From: Promicromonospora thailandica
GTDB lineage: Bacteria > Actinomycetota > Actinomycetes > Actinomycetales > Cellulomonadaceae
Reading direction: 5' to 3'
Length of the DNA: 64,000 nt
Assembly (NCBI RefSeq): GCF_024171955.1
Contig: NZ_JAMTCS010000002.1
Location: 1 to 64,000, forward strand
Part shown: in pieces, positions 15,495 through 26,283 of the stretch
How the letters are laid out: each line of letters starts with the position of its first letter
Numbering within the stretch: the stretch's first letter is position 1
Translations under genes and position numbers: made by a program
Notes under the pieces: generated by a model
What the model was told of the DNA's origin: nothing
Database searches by the model: none
What the model saw: only the letters and a program-made list of their open reading frames with translations

Positions 15495-16064
15495 CTCCGC
15501 CGAGCCGACGACGGCCCGGCAGCTCCGCAGGAACGAGGCGGCGACCCTGCTCGGGTCGCCGAGGTAGCCGGCGACCATGACACCGTCGCGCAGCAGGACG
15601 AGGTCTTCGGCGACCGCGTCGGGGTCCGCGAGGCCGAGCGGCTCCACGAGCCGCACGAACGCGCTCGCCCACCACGCGCGGTGCGTGTCGACGACGCGCC
15701 GCACCGCGCTGTCCGGGTCGGCGTACTCGGCCGCCGCGTTGATGAACGGGCAGCCGCGGAAGCCCGGCGTGCACGCCATGGTCCCGGTGTGGTCGGCCAT
15801 GAGGCCGAGCGTGACGTCGACGTCCCCGCCGCCGTAGGCGATGGCGGCGTCGACCCCCTCGCGCTCCTGTGCGGCCCGGTGCTCCAGGTAGGCGACCACG
15901 AGGTCGTCCTTGGTGGGGAAGTGCCGGTAGAAGGTGACCTTGGTGGTGCCGACGCGCTCGATCACCTTGTCCGCGCTCACGGCGCGCAGGCCGTGCGCGT
16001 AGAAGAGCTCGTTCGCCGCCTCGATCAGCCGGTCCCGCATGGATCCCCGCACGGTCGCGATCAT
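15480..16064 (-). CDS. TetR/AcrR-family repressor
   Basis: Regulator of 194 aa. The N-terminal helix-turn-helix covers residues 8-55 with IIEAANELFY-like helix 1 and KVTFYRHFPTKDDLV as the recognition helix. The ligand domain contains CTPGFRGCPFINAAAEY, which carries two cysteines and could in principle sense thiol-reactive compounds. GAAGGAGG lies five bases before the ATG. It is divergent from the membrane protein and oxidoreductase pair at 16178, with an inverted repeat between them (16122-16149). It is therefore probably their repressor and its own. Confidence 0.88.
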   Translation of the reverse strand: MIATVRGSMRDRLIEAANELFYAHGLRAVSADKVIERVGTTKVTFYRHFPTKDDLVVAYLEHRAAQEREGVDAAIAYGGGDVDVTLGLMADHTGTMACTPGFRGCPFINAAAEYADPDSAVRRVVDTHRAWWASAFVRLVEPLGLADPDAVAEDLVLLRDGVMVAGYLGDPSRVAASFLRSCRAVVGSAERAAA

Positions 16065-16121
16065 ACGTGCCTCCTTCTCGTCGTCTCTTGCGCCCTGGCG
16101 TCCGGGTGTGTACCGTCAGCC

Positions 16122-16149
16122 TAGGTAGAGTAACTAGTAAGTCTACCTG
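16122..16149. promoter_or_regulatory. Candidate TetR operator
   Basis: TAGGTAGA (16122-16129) and TCTACCTG (16142-16149) form an inverted repeat with seven of eight bases matched and a 12-base AT-rich centre containing ACTAGT. It sits between the divergent TetR and membrane protein starts. Confidence 0.55.
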
Positions 16150-16177
16150 GTAGGTCAATCCTCTGGAAGGGAAGCTC

Positions 16178-16735
16178 ATGTCGACCACCGCGGAATCTCC
16201 CGCAGCCACCGCGACCGCGCTGCGAAACCTGTACCTCGTACGGTTCGGCTTCGCCATCGTCTGGGCGGTGCTGCTGTTCCTCACCGGCTCCGCGCTCGGA
16301 CCGGTCAGCATCCCGCTGCTCGTGCTGTACCCGCTGTTCGACGTGGCCGCCGCCGTCGTCGACTTCCGGTCCTCGAAGGCGGCACGGCCCACCGTGGGTC
16401 TGTACTTCAACATGGCGCTCAGCCTGCTGACGACGATCGGCCTGATCGTGGCCGTCACGTCCGGCATCCCCGCCGTGCTGCGCGTCTGGGGCGTGTGGGC
16501 CATCACCGCCGGCATCGTCCAGCTGATCGTCGCGATCATGCGGTACCGCCTCGGCGGCCAGTGGCCGATGATCCTCAGCGGCGGCATCTCGGTGTTCGCC
16601 GGCTCCGGCTTCTTCGCGATGGCCGGCGGCCCGAACGCGATGCTGACCTCGCTGGCCGGGTACGCGACCCTCGGCGGCATCTTCTTCCTGGTCTCCGCGC
16701 TCCGCCTGAACAGCGTCGCCAAGAAGGAGAGCTGA
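16178..16735 (+). CDS. DUF308-like integral membrane protein
   Basis: Protein of 185 aa with six predicted membrane segments from about residue 20 to 178, in pairs of short helices separated by small loops (YPLFD, RYRLGG). This resembles HdeD/DUF308 proteins. A GGAAGGGAAG Shine-Dalgarno sequence precedes the ATG. The disulfide reductase start follows one base after the stop, so the two are co-transcribed. Its role is unknown. Control by the divergent TetR protein is inferred from the operator. Confidence 0.78.
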   Translation: MSTTAESPAATATALRNLYLVRFGFAIVWAVLLFLTGSALGPVSIPLLVLYPLFDVAAAVVDFRSSKAARPTVGLYFNMALSLLTTIGLIVAVTSGIPAVLRVWGVWAITAGIVQLIVAIMRYRLGGQWPMILSGGISVFAGSGFFAMAGGPNAMLTSLAGYATLGGIFFLVSALRLNSVAKKES

Positions 16736-16736
16736 C

Positions 16737-18179
16737 ATGACCGAGCAGATCTTCGACGCCGTCGTCATCGGCGCCGGACCCGTCGGCGAGAACGTCGCCG
16801 ACCGGATCGTCCAGGGCGGCCTCACGGTCGCGATCGTGGAGCGCGAGCTCGTGGGCGGGGAGTGCTCCTACTGGGCGTGCATGCCCACCAAGGCCCTGCT
16901 GCGCGACGCCGCCGCGCTGCGCGCGGTCCGCAGCCTGCCCGGGGCGCGCGCCGCCGTCACCGGTGAGCTGGACACGGCCGCCGTGCTGGCCCGCCGCGAC
17001 GCGTTCGCCGCGCACTGGCACGACGACGGTCAGGTCGACTGGCTGAACGGCGCGGGCATCACCCTCGTCCGCGGTACGGGGCGCATCAGCGCCGCCCGCA
17101 CCGTCGAGGTGACCGACGCCGAGGGCGCCACGACCGTGCTGCGGGCGCGGCACGCCGTCGTCGTCGCGACCGGGACGAGCGCCCGCCTGCCGGAGATCCC
17201 CGGCCTGGCCGACGCCGCGCCGTGGACCAGCCGGGAGGCCGCGTCCGCGCAGGCCGTGCCCGGGCGACTCGCGGTGATCGGTGGCGGCGTGGTCGGCACC
17301 GAGATGGCGACCGCCTACGCGGCGCTGGGTGCCCAGGTCACGATGATCGCCCGCGACGGGCTGCTGCCCGCGGTCGAACCGTTCGCGCGGGACCACGTGG
17401 CCGAGGCGCTCAAGGCGCACGGCGTGGCGCTGCACCTGTCCGTCGGCCCGGAGCGGGTCGACCGGAACGGCGACGGCACGGTGCGCACGACGCTCGCGGA
17501 CGGCACCGTCCTGGAGACCGACGAGGTGCTGGTCGCGACCGGCCGCACGCCGAACACGACCACGCTGGGCCTGGACCACGTCGGGCTGACGCCGGGCGAC
17601 TGGCTCCGCGTGGACGACTCCCTGCGCGTGCTCGGCACCGAGGGCGAGCCGGTCGGCGACGGCTGGCTCTACGCGGCGGGCGACGTCAACCGGCGCGCCC
17701 TGCTCACGCACCAGGGCAAGTACCAGGCGCGCGCGGTGGGCGACACGATCGTTGCCCGCGCGCAGGGCGCCGACGTGGACCTCGCGCCCTGGGGCCGCCA
17801 CGCGGCCACGGCCGACGAGCGCGCCGTGCCGCAGGTGATCTTCACCGACCCGGAGATCGCGAGCGTCGGGCACACCGCCGCCTCCGCCCAGGCCGCCGGG
17901 CTGCGCGTGCGCGCGGTCGAGTACGACCTGGGTGCCGTCGCGGGCGCGTCCCTGCACGCCGACGGCTACACCGGGCGTGCCGCCATGATCGTGGACGAGG
18001 ACCGGAAGGTGGTCGTCGGCTTCACCGCCGTCGGGCCGGACGTGGCCGAGCTGCTGCACGCCGCCACGATCGCCGTGGCGGGCGAGGTGCCGATCGACCG
18101 CCTCTGGCACGCCGTGCCGGCCTACCCCACCGTCAGCGAGATCTGGCTCCGGCTCCTGGAGACGTACGGTCGCGACTGA
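16737..18179 (+). CDS. FAD-dependent pyridine nucleotide-disulfide oxidoreductase
   Basis: Flavoprotein of 480 aa in the dihydrolipoamide dehydrogenase/mercuric reductase superfamily. It has FAD motif VVIGAGPVGENVADRI (residues 9-24), redox-active disulfide GGECSYWACMPTK (C-x4-C), NAD(P) motif VIGGGVVGTEMATAYA, second FAD motif LYAAGDVN and a C-terminal dimerisation domain. The catalytic His in LWHAVPAYPTVSE is present, as in the dehydrogenase family. There is no N-terminal heavy-metal domain and no mer genes, so mercuric reductase is not supported. It is probably a thiol or quinone-type reductase induced with the upstream membrane protein. Confidence 0.85.
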   Translation: MTEQIFDAVVIGAGPVGENVADRIVQGGLTVAIVERELVGGECSYWACMPTKALLRDAAALRAVRSLPGARAAVTGELDTAAVLARRDAFAAHWHDDGQVDWLNGAGITLVRGTGRISAARTVEVTDAEGATTVLRARHAVVVATGTSARLPEIPGLADAAPWTSREAASAQAVPGRLAVIGGGVVGTEMATAYAALGAQVTMIARDGLLPAVEPFARDHVAEALKAHGVALHLSVGPERVDRNGDGTVRTTLADGTVLETDEVLVATGRTPNTTTLGLDHVGLTPGDWLRVDDSLRVLGTEGEPVGDGWLYAAGDVNRRALLTHQGKYQARAVGDTIVARAQGADVDLAPWGRHAATADERAVPQVIFTDPEIASVGHTAASAQAAGLRVRAVEYDLGAVAGASLHADGYTGRAAMIVDEDRKVVVGFTAVGPDVAELLHAATIAVAGEVPIDRLWHAVPAYPTVSEIWLRLLETYGRD

Positions 18180-18192
18180 CGACGTGGCCGGC

Positions 18193-19089
18193 TCAGGGCA
18201 GCGTGATCTCGGCGGGCGTGCGGATCTCCGACCACGCCCGCGCCCGGGGGAGACGCTGGACGGTGATGTCCGTGGGCCGGCTGCCTGCGGGCGTGACGTG
18301 CGGCCCGGCCAGCACGTCCGCCCGGGGCAGCGGGCCCAGGTCCAGCCGGGTCAGCGCGGCGACGTCGGGCACCGGGACCTGGTAGGTCCGGAACGGCCCG
18401 AGCGGCGGGATGTCGTCCCGGGCGAGCGCCTGGGCAGTGATCTCGGACAGCCGGGCGTCGTCGAGCTGGGGCGTCTGGTCGAGCACGAACGCGGTCGACC
18501 GCAGCACGTCGCCCGGACCGACCCACGCGACGACCTTCCAGAACAGCCGCGGGATGCGCACGCCGCGGTAGGGCGGGTCGTCCGCCCCGAAGACGGGTCC
18601 GGTCTGGACGACGATGCGGTGGTCGTACGCCGCCGCGTACGCCAGCACGTGGTCCTCCAGCCCGTTCCACAGCTCCTTGGACTGGTTGAACCTGTTCACC
18701 TGCGGCGCGGCGTTCGGGTACCGGAACGTGTCGCGGTTGGCGCGCGCCGCCGTCTCGGCGTCGCCCCAGACCGGGTCGAGGCGCCGCACGAGATGACCAC
18801 GGTCCAGCGGGTTGCGCGCGTAGAGCTCCGCGCCGGCCTGCTCGCCGGCCGCGACGCGGTCGTCCAGCCGCCAGCGCCCGCTGCGGGGCAGCGCGAGGAG
18901 CGCGGCGCCGTCGACGGCGCAGACCGTGGCCGCCGCCAGCCGGCGGACCGGGTCCAGGAGCACCGAGAAGTGCGTGTAGTGGAGCACACGGACCTCGCCC
19001 GGCGGGACGGGGAGGGGTACGCCGAGCCCGAGAAAATCCGCGTCGTAGCCGGTCACAGGCCGACAGCCAACCAGAGTCCCGCAGGTCAT
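18193..19089 (-). CDS. DNA/RNA non-specific endonuclease (EndoG/NucA fold)
   Basis: Protein of 298 aa with the betabeta-alpha-metal nuclease core. NPLDRGHLVRR contains the DRGH catalytic motif (H99). YPNAAPQVNRFNQ supplies the conserved Asn after PQ (N135), which binds magnesium, and FWKVV lies in the expected strand. No signal peptide or membrane helix is seen, unusual for a family that is often exported. The start is uncertain. The ATG at 19089 has no Shine-Dalgarno sequence, and a GTG at 19056 would give a slightly shorter protein beginning VTGYDADFLG. It is divergent from ppc. Confidence 0.82.
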   Translation of the reverse strand: MTCGTLVGCRPVTGYDADFLGLGVPLPVPPGEVRVLHYTHFSVLLDPVRRLAAATVCAVDGAALLALPRSGRWRLDDRVAAGEQAGAELYARNPLDRGHLVRRLDPVWGDAETAARANRDTFRYPNAAPQVNRFNQSKELWNGLEDHVLAYAAAYDHRIVVQTGPVFGADDPPYRGVRIPRLFWKVVAWVGPGDVLRSTAFVLDQTPQLDDARLSEITAQALARDDIPPLGPFRTYQVPVPDVAALTRLDLGPLPRADVLAGPHVTPAGSRPTDITVQRLPRARAWSEIRTPAEITLP

Positions 19090-19138
19090 GACCAGACCAA
19101 CAATCGGACACGATGAACGGGCATTGGCAATCTCGGCC

Positions 19139-19144
19139 TAGGCT
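19139..19144 (+). promoter_or_regulatory. -10 hexamer TAGGCT, leaderless start at 19152
   Basis: TAGGCT lies seven bases before the GTG at 19152 and rules out the in-frame ATG at 19113 as the main start. Confidence 0.6.
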
Positions 19145-19151
19145 CAGGCTC

Positions 19152-21839
<2,688 letters not shown>

Positions 21840-21854
21840 CCCTGGCCGGCCGCC

Positions 21855-21918
21855 AGGTCGGTCCCTTGCCCCGAGATCGGTCCATCGAGCGACCGATCTC
21901 GGGGCAAGGGACCGACCT
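21855..21918. repeat. Long palindromic element, copy A (28-bp perfect arms)
   Basis: Arms 21855-21882 and 21891-21918 are perfect complements around an eight-base loop. The element sits 16 bp after the ppc stop, where it can terminate transcription. Nearly the same sequence occurs inside hemG at 63621-63688, so it is a dispersed element and not only a local terminator. Confidence 0.85.
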
Positions 21919-21957
21919 CGGCGCCTCGGGCTGACAGCTGGGATGAGGGGAGACGCG

Positions 21958-22767
21958 ATGGGTGCGGTACTGGTCGGGACGTCCCACGGGACCGACGACC
22001 CGGCAGGTCAGGCCGCGGTGCGGGCCTTGCTCGACGGTGTCCGCGCGGCCCGGCCCGGGCTGGACGTCCGCGAGGCGTTCGTCGACGTGCAGCAGCCGGA
22101 GGTGGGTGACGTGCTCGCCGAGGCGGTGCGCGACGCCGGGGCGCTCGGCGGATCCGGACCTGCCGCCGTGGTGGTGCCGCTGCTGCTGTCGACCGGGTAC
22201 CACGTGCGGCACGACATCGCGCAGGCGGTCGCGGCCGTCAACGACGCGGCGGCTCCTGCGGCCGGCGCTGCGCCTGCCCCGGGCGCTGCGGCCGGCCTGA
22301 CCCGCGTGGCGGTCGCCGCCGAGCCGCTCGGCCCGCACCCGCTGCTCGTGGACATCCTGGCCGACCGGTACGCCGCCGCCGAGGCGGCGCACGGCCCCTT
22401 CACGTCGGACGACGCCGTGGTGCTCGCCGCCGCGGGCTCGTCGGTGCCGGCCGCCGCGACGGCCGTCGAGGAGGTCGCGAGCGCGCTGGCCCAGCGGCTC
22501 GGGCGCCGGGTGACACCCGCCTACGGTGCGGGCGCCGAACCGCGCGTCCCGGCAGCGGTGGCGGCGGCGCGGGCCGCGACGCCGGGCACCGCACGCGTCA
22601 TCGTGGTGTCCTACCTGCTCGCGCCCGGATACTTCCTGGACCGGGTGCTGGAGGCGGGCGCCGACGTGGTGACCGACCCCGTGGCGGGCCCGGCGGGGGC
22701 CGAGAAGGCCGACCCGCGCCTCGTGCAGGTGGTGCTGGACCGGTACGACGCGGCGCTCGGCGCCTGA
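21958..22767 (+). CDS. CbiX-type sirohydrochlorin chelatase family protein
   Basis: Protein of 269 aa with two CbiX-like halves. The first begins LVGTSHGTDDPAG, where the His is the predicted metal or substrate ligand. It continues with VDVQQPEV and VVVPLLLSTGYHVRHDI, carrying a second conserved His. The second half begins VVLAAAGSSVP, in which the equivalent His is replaced. An Ala/Pro-rich linker lies near residues 100-120. The family inserts cobalt, nickel or iron into sirohydrochlorin. Which metal is used here cannot be read. GAGGGGAG directly before the ATG at 21958 supports that start over the ATG at 21943. Confidence 0.82.
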   Translation: MGAVLVGTSHGTDDPAGQAAVRALLDGVRAARPGLDVREAFVDVQQPEVGDVLAEAVRDAGALGGSGPAAVVVPLLLSTGYHVRHDIAQAVAAVNDAAAPAAGAAPAPGAAAGLTRVAVAAEPLGPHPLLVDILADRYAAAEAAHGPFTSDDAVVLAAAGSSVPAAATAVEEVASALAQRLGRRVTPAYGAGAEPRVPAAVAAARAATPGTARVIVVSYLLAPGYFLDRVLEAGADVVTDPVAGPAGAEKADPRLVQVVLDRYDAALGA

Positions 22768-22777
22768 CGCGCCGGCG

Positions 22778-23710
22778 TCACACCCAGCCGAAGGCCTGCC
22801 GCACGCGCTCCACGCTGGACCGCAGGCCCCATCGCGCGGTCAGGGCGTCCAGCGCCTCCGGATCGGCCGGCGCCTTCGGTACCGCCGGGTCGAACGGGGG
22901 CACGGCCGCGTCGCGCGCCACCTGCACGACGACGGGTGCCACCCGCAGGTACTCGTCGGCCTCCTGCAACCGCCGGCGCTGCGTGGCGGTGAGCCCCTTG
23001 TCGCCGTCGTCCCGCGCGGCCAGGATCCCGGCCAGCGTGCCGTACTGCGCGAGCATCTTGGCCGCCGTCTTCTCGCCGATGCCGGGCACGCCCGGCAGAC
23101 CGTCGCTCGGGTCGCCCCGGAGCGTCGCCATGTCGGCGTACGCCTGGCCCGACGCCACGCCGTACTTCGCGGCCAGCCGCTCCTCGTCGACCACGTCGGG
23201 GTCGCGTACCCCGCGCGCGGGGTAGAGCACGCGCACCCCGGCCGCGTCGTCGACGAGCTGGAAGAGGTCGCGGTCCCCCGTGACGATGTCGACGGGGCCC
23301 GCGTCCTGCTCCACCGCCCGCGCCGTCAGGGTGCCGATGACGTCGTCCGCCTCGTAGCCGGGCACGCCCACGCGTGCGATGCCGAGCGCCGCGAGCACGT
23401 CCACGATCACCGGGACCTGCGCGAGCAGGTCCGCCGGCACCTCCTCGATCCCGGTGGTGCCCGGCACCTCCTGCGCGACCCGGTGCGCCTTGTAGCTGGG
23501 GATGGCGGCCACGCGGAACGCGGGCCGCCAGTCGTCGTCCCAGCACGCCACCATGCGGTCCGGGCCGTGGGTCGTGGCGAGCCACGCGATCGTGTCCAGC
23601 AGGCCGCGCACCGCGTTGACCGGCACGCCGTCGGGCGAGCGCAGCGAGTCGGGCACGCCGAAGTACGCGCGGAAGTACAGCGAGGCGGAGTCGAGGAGCA
23701 TGAGGCTCAT
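22778..23710 (-). CDS. Stand-alone 5'-3' exonuclease (DNA polymerase I N-terminal domain family)
   Basis: Flap-endonuclease-type enzyme of 310 aa. It has LMLLDSASLYFRAYF, metal-binding acidic residues in ACWDDD, the arch region YKAHR, PGYEADDVIGTL, VTGDRDLFQLV, and the helix-hairpin-helix DGLPGVPGIGEKTAAKML near residue 215. There is no polymerase domain, so it resembles the actinobacterial free-standing proteins that process RNA primers or flaps. The start at 23710 is supported by its immediate fit to the family. A weak leaderless hexamer (CAGGCT at 23718-23723) precedes it and no Shine-Dalgarno is present. Confidence 0.88.
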   Translation of the reverse strand: MSLMLLDSASLYFRAYFGVPDSLRSPDGVPVNAVRGLLDTIAWLATTHGPDRMVACWDDDWRPAFRVAAIPSYKAHRVAQEVPGTTGIEEVPADLLAQVPVIVDVLAALGIARVGVPGYEADDVIGTLTARAVEQDAGPVDIVTGDRDLFQLVDDAAGVRVLYPARGVRDPDVVDEERLAAKYGVASGQAYADMATLRGDPSDGLPGVPGIGEKTAAKMLAQYGTLAGILAARDDGDKGLTATQRRRLQEADEYLRVAPVVVQVARDAAVPPFDPAVPKAPADPEALDALTARWGLRSSVERVRQAFGWV

Positions 23711-23748
23711 GGAGGGAAGCCTGCCACGGGCCACCGACACGCGGCCCG

Positions 23749-24183
23749 TCAGCCGGACAGCCCGCCCACCGCGGCACCCACCGCGATACCCACCTGGATA
23801 CCCGCCGCGGCTGCCAGCACGGTCGCCACCAGCGTGCCGAGCGTGTTGCCGAGCGCGAGGTGCAGGCGCCCGGACTGCGCCAGCCGCACGGACTCTACGG
23901 TGGACGTGGAGAACGTGGTGTACCCGCCGCACAGGCCCACCATCAGCGGGTACTGGACCAGGTGCGCCACCTCCGCGGGCACCCCGAGCGGCGTGAGCGT
24001 GGCCACGAGGGTGGAGAACACGCCGATGAGGAACGAGCCGCTCACGTTCACCACGACGGTGCCCCACGGGAAGCCGCCACGGTGCCGGGACCGGATCTCG
24101 CCGTCGACCATGAACCGGGCGGCGGCGCCCACCCCGCCGCCGAGGCCGAACAGCGCGAGGTCGAGCAACGAGAACTCGATCAC
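23749..24183 (-). CDS. crcB: Fluoride efflux channel, CrcB/FluC subunit
   Basis: Membrane protein of 144 aa with four transmembrane helices. The Fluc signatures GGGVGAAARFMV, PWGTVVVNVSGSFLIG (pore Asn) and GLCGGYTTFSTSTVES (Phe-box and Thr track) are all present. The GTG start overlaps the stop of the other crcB gene (GTGA). Actinobacteria often encode two unequal subunits that pair as an antiparallel heterodimer, which this arrangement fits. Fluoride leaves the cell passively through the pore. Confidence 0.92.
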   Translation of the reverse strand: MIEFSLLDLALFGLGGGVGAAARFMVDGEIRSRHRGGFPWGTVVVNVSGSFLIGVFSTLVATLTPLGVPAEVAHLVQYPLMVGLCGGYTTFSTSTVESVRLAQSGRLHLALGNTLGTLVATVLAAAAGIQVGIAVGAAVGGLSG

Positions 24184-24647
24184 AGGCTCCTCCGTCGGCG
24201 GTCGGTGCGCGTCGCGAGCGCGATCCCGGCGAGGCAGGCCGCGGTACCGCCGGCGAGGGTGAGCACCACGTAGAGCAGGGCGATCCACGGCACCCCCGCG
24301 GCGAGCAGCTCCTGCGTGTCCAACGCGAGCGCGGAGTACGTGGTGAAGCCGCCGAGCACGCCCGTGCCGATGCCGAGCCGGATCTTGCGCCGCCGCACGG
24401 TCTCGCGACCGCGCCGGGCGAGCGCCTCCAGGAGGTAGCCCAGGGCGAAGGCACCGAGCACGTTCACGAGGAGCGTGCCGAGCGGGAACCACAGGACCGC
24501 GTCGGCCGTGCCAGGGAAGAGCGTGATCAGCGGTACCTGGAGGTACGTGGCCCACCCGCCGACGAGGACGCGGGCGACCGAACCGCACGCGCCGCCGAGC
24601 GCGACGAGGCCCACGTACCGCCAGTCGCGGTGCAGCGGTCGGGTCAC
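24180..24647 (-). CDS. crcB: Fluoride efflux channel, second CrcB/FluC subunit
   Basis: Protein of 155 aa with four transmembrane helices. It contains GGACGSVARVLV, PLGTLLVNVLGAFALGYL (pore Asn) and GVLGGFTTYSALALDTQELL. It is encoded directly upstream of its partner. GAGGGGA is followed by a GTG at 24647, so that start is chosen. No fluoride riboswitch was recognised in the short leader. Confidence 0.9.
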   Translation of the reverse strand: MTRPLHRDWRYVGLVALGGACGSVARVLVGGWATYLQVPLITLFPGTADAVLWFPLGTLLVNVLGAFALGYLLEALARRGRETVRRRKIRLGIGTGVLGGFTTYSALALDTQELLAAGVPWIALLYVVLTLAGGTAACLAGIALATRTDRRRRSL

Positions 24648-24697
24648 GCGGCGGGTCCCCTCGGGAGTGGTCGGCAGGCCTGTGGAGAATCTAGCGC

Positions 24698-25159
24698 TCA
24701 CGGCGCCGTGACCGTCTCGGGGAGCACCACGACGGGCCGCGCCTGGTTGTGGATGAGCCGACCGGCCACGGTGCCGCCCACGAGGTTCGTGGTCCAGCCT
24801 CGCAGGCCGGACCGGTGCGCCCCGACCACGATCATCACGGCCCCCACCTCGTCGGCGACGCGGCCGAGCTCGACGGCCGGGTCGCCCGCGCCGCGGTGCG
24901 CGCTCCACGGCAGGCCGACGTCGGCCATGGCCCGGTGCAGCCCGGCCAGGACGTCCGCCCCGTACGCGTCGGACGACACCGCGATGTCGGGGTCCACCGA
25001 CACGGTGAAGCCCCGGGAGTCCGAGACGGCGGTCTCGTCGACCCACACGCAGACGAGCTCGATCAGACTTCCCCCCAGGGACTGGACGAGCGACGCTGCC
25101 CGCCGGGCCAGGTCCGGATGCTTGTGGTCCACGCCGACCACCACGGATCGCACAGTCAC
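24698..25159 (-). CDS. Universal stress protein (UspA fold)
   Basis: Single-domain Usp of 153 aa. VRSVVVGVDHKHPD begins strand 1 and VMIVVGAHRSGLRGWTTNLVGGTVAGRLIHNQARPVVVLP carries the G-2x-G-9x-G-(S/T)-like ATP-binding track, with T in place of S. It probably binds ATP. The gene lies just downstream of an unusual sigma factor gene on the same strand and close to a SpoIIE-type phosphatase, which suggests a stress locus. Confidence 0.85.
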   Translation of the reverse strand: MTVRSVVVGVDHKHPDLARRAASLVQSLGGSLIELVCVWVDETAVSDSRGFTVSVDPDIAVSSDAYGADVLAGLHRAMADVGLPWSAHRGAGDPAVELGRVADEVGAVMIVVGAHRSGLRGWTTNLVGGTVAGRLIHNQARPVVVLPETVTAP

Positions 25160-25166
25160 CCTGGTG

Positions 25167-25172
25167 AGGGTA
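25167..25172 (-). promoter_or_regulatory. -10 hexamer TACCCT (minus strand), leaderless start at 25159
   Basis: On the minus strand TACCCT lies seven bases before the GTG of the universal stress protein gene. Confidence 0.6.
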
Positions 25173-25183
25173 TTGCCAAAACG

Positions 25184-26206
25184 TCAGTCGAGGTGGTCCG
25201 GCAGGCCGAAACGCGAGAACCACTTCTCCGTGTCGAGGAACGTGGTGATGCCCGTGATGTGCGTGCCGTCGTTCTCCAGCACCACGATGCCCCACGGGAA
25301 GTGCCCGCCCTTCGGGTCCGCCCGGTACTGCGCGAACCCCGGGGTGCCGTTGACGTGCACCGGTACGCAGCGCGAGCCCTCGCACTCGCTGCCCGGGCCG
25401 AGCATCCAGGCCTGGATGTTCTCGATGCCCTCCAGCCACATGGCGTACGGCGGCATGTTCATGACCGCGTCCTCCCGGAGGAGGTTGGCCAGGGCCGCCA
25501 TGTCGTACCGCTCGAACGCCGCGACGTAGCGCTCCAGCAGGTCGGACTCGTCCGCCGTCGCCGGCGCGGGGGCTGTCGAGGCGTCGGACCGGTCCGGCGC
25601 CTTGTCGGCGAGCGTGGCCCGGGCGCGCTGCAGCGCGCTGTTCACCGAGGCCACCGTCGTGTCCAGCAGCGCGGCGACCTCCGTGGCGGGCCAGCGCAGC
25701 ACCTCGCGCAGGATGAGCACGGCGCGCTGCTTGGCGGGCAGGTGCTGGAGCGCGGCGACGAAGGCGAGCCGGACCGACTCGCGCGCGACGGCGGTGTCCG
25801 CGGGGTCGCTCGCGCCGGGCAGCACGTGGTCCGTGGGGACCGGCTCCACCCAGGCGTACTCGGGCAGCACCGTCGCGAGGCTCTCCTCCACCGGGTCGGC
25901 TGCGGCGCCGAGACCCATGGGACGCTCACGCTTGGCCCGGCTCGAGCCGAGCTGGTCGAAGCACACGTTGGTGGCGATGCGGTAGAGCCACGTGCGCAGC
26001 GAGGAGCGGCCCTCGAACCGCTCGTAGGACCGCCAGGCGCGCAGGAGGGTCTCCTGCACCGCGTCGTCCGCGTCGAACGCGCCGCCCAGCAGCCGGTAGC
26101 AGTAGCCGGTGAGCTCGCGGCGGTACGTCTCGAGCTGTGCCGAGAGCTCGTCCGTCGCCAGGGCCGCACCGGTGCCTTGCCCAAGATCTGACGCTGTCTG
26201 TGCCAT
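25184..26206 (-). CDS. ECF sigma factor with C-terminal SnoaL-like domain (SigG-like, TIGR02960 type)
   Basis: Sigma factor of 340 aa. Region 2 contains DADDAVQETLLRAWRSYERFEG and LRTWLYRIATNVCFDQL. Region 4 contains LPAKQRAVLILREVLRWPATEVAALL followed by SVNSALQRAR. From about residue 215 to the end a SnoaL/NTF2-like domain is fused (ERYVAAFERYDMAALANLL, EDAVMNMPPYAMWLEG). In this sigma group no classical anti-sigma factor is found and the fused domain is thought to modulate activity. None is visible next to the gene. The hexamer TACCGT at 26214-26219 supports the ATG at 26206. Confidence 0.9.
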   Translation of the reverse strand: MAQTASDLGQGTGAALATDELSAQLETYRRELTGYCYRLLGGAFDADDAVQETLLRAWRSYERFEGRSSLRTWLYRIATNVCFDQLGSSRAKRERPMGLGAAADPVEESLATVLPEYAWVEPVPTDHVLPGASDPADTAVARESVRLAFVAALQHLPAKQRAVLILREVLRWPATEVAALLDTTVASVNSALQRARATLADKAPDRSDASTAPAPATADESDLLERYVAAFERYDMAALANLLREDAVMNMPPYAMWLEGIENIQAWMLGPGSECEGSRCVPVHVNGTPGFAQYRADPKGGHFPWGIVVLENDGTHITGITTFLDTEKWFSRFGLPDHLD

Positions 26207-26213
26207 GGATCAC

Positions 26214-26219
26214 ACGGTA
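26214..26219 (-). promoter_or_regulatory. -10 hexamer TACCGT (minus strand), leaderless start at 26206
   Basis: On the minus strand TACCGT lies seven bases before the ATG of the sigma factor gene. Confidence 0.6.
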
Positions 26220-26283
26220 CGCGCGACCACTGACACTCCGGCCGGGATTCGTCTGACGCCGAAGCACCGGGACGCCGAGGACG

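Noticed and set aside
11459-15583. Minus-strand open frame of about 1374 codons
   Set aside because: It is antisense to propeller, endonuclease and epimerase genes. Its composition is Arg/Ala/His-rich with no domain. Such frames arise from the high third-position GC of the real genes.
16737-18179. Mercuric reductase
   Set aside because: There is no N-terminal heavy-metal domain, no C-terminal vicinal Cys pair and no mer genes. Only the superfamily can be claimed.
21855-21918. Insertion-sequence end or attachment site
   Set aside because: No transposase or integrase gene, target duplication or flanking mobile gene is present. The hairpin itself is the whole element.
23749-24647. Fluoride riboswitch upstream of the crcB pair
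   Set aside because: The leader before 24647 is short and I could not find the conserved pseudoknot words.
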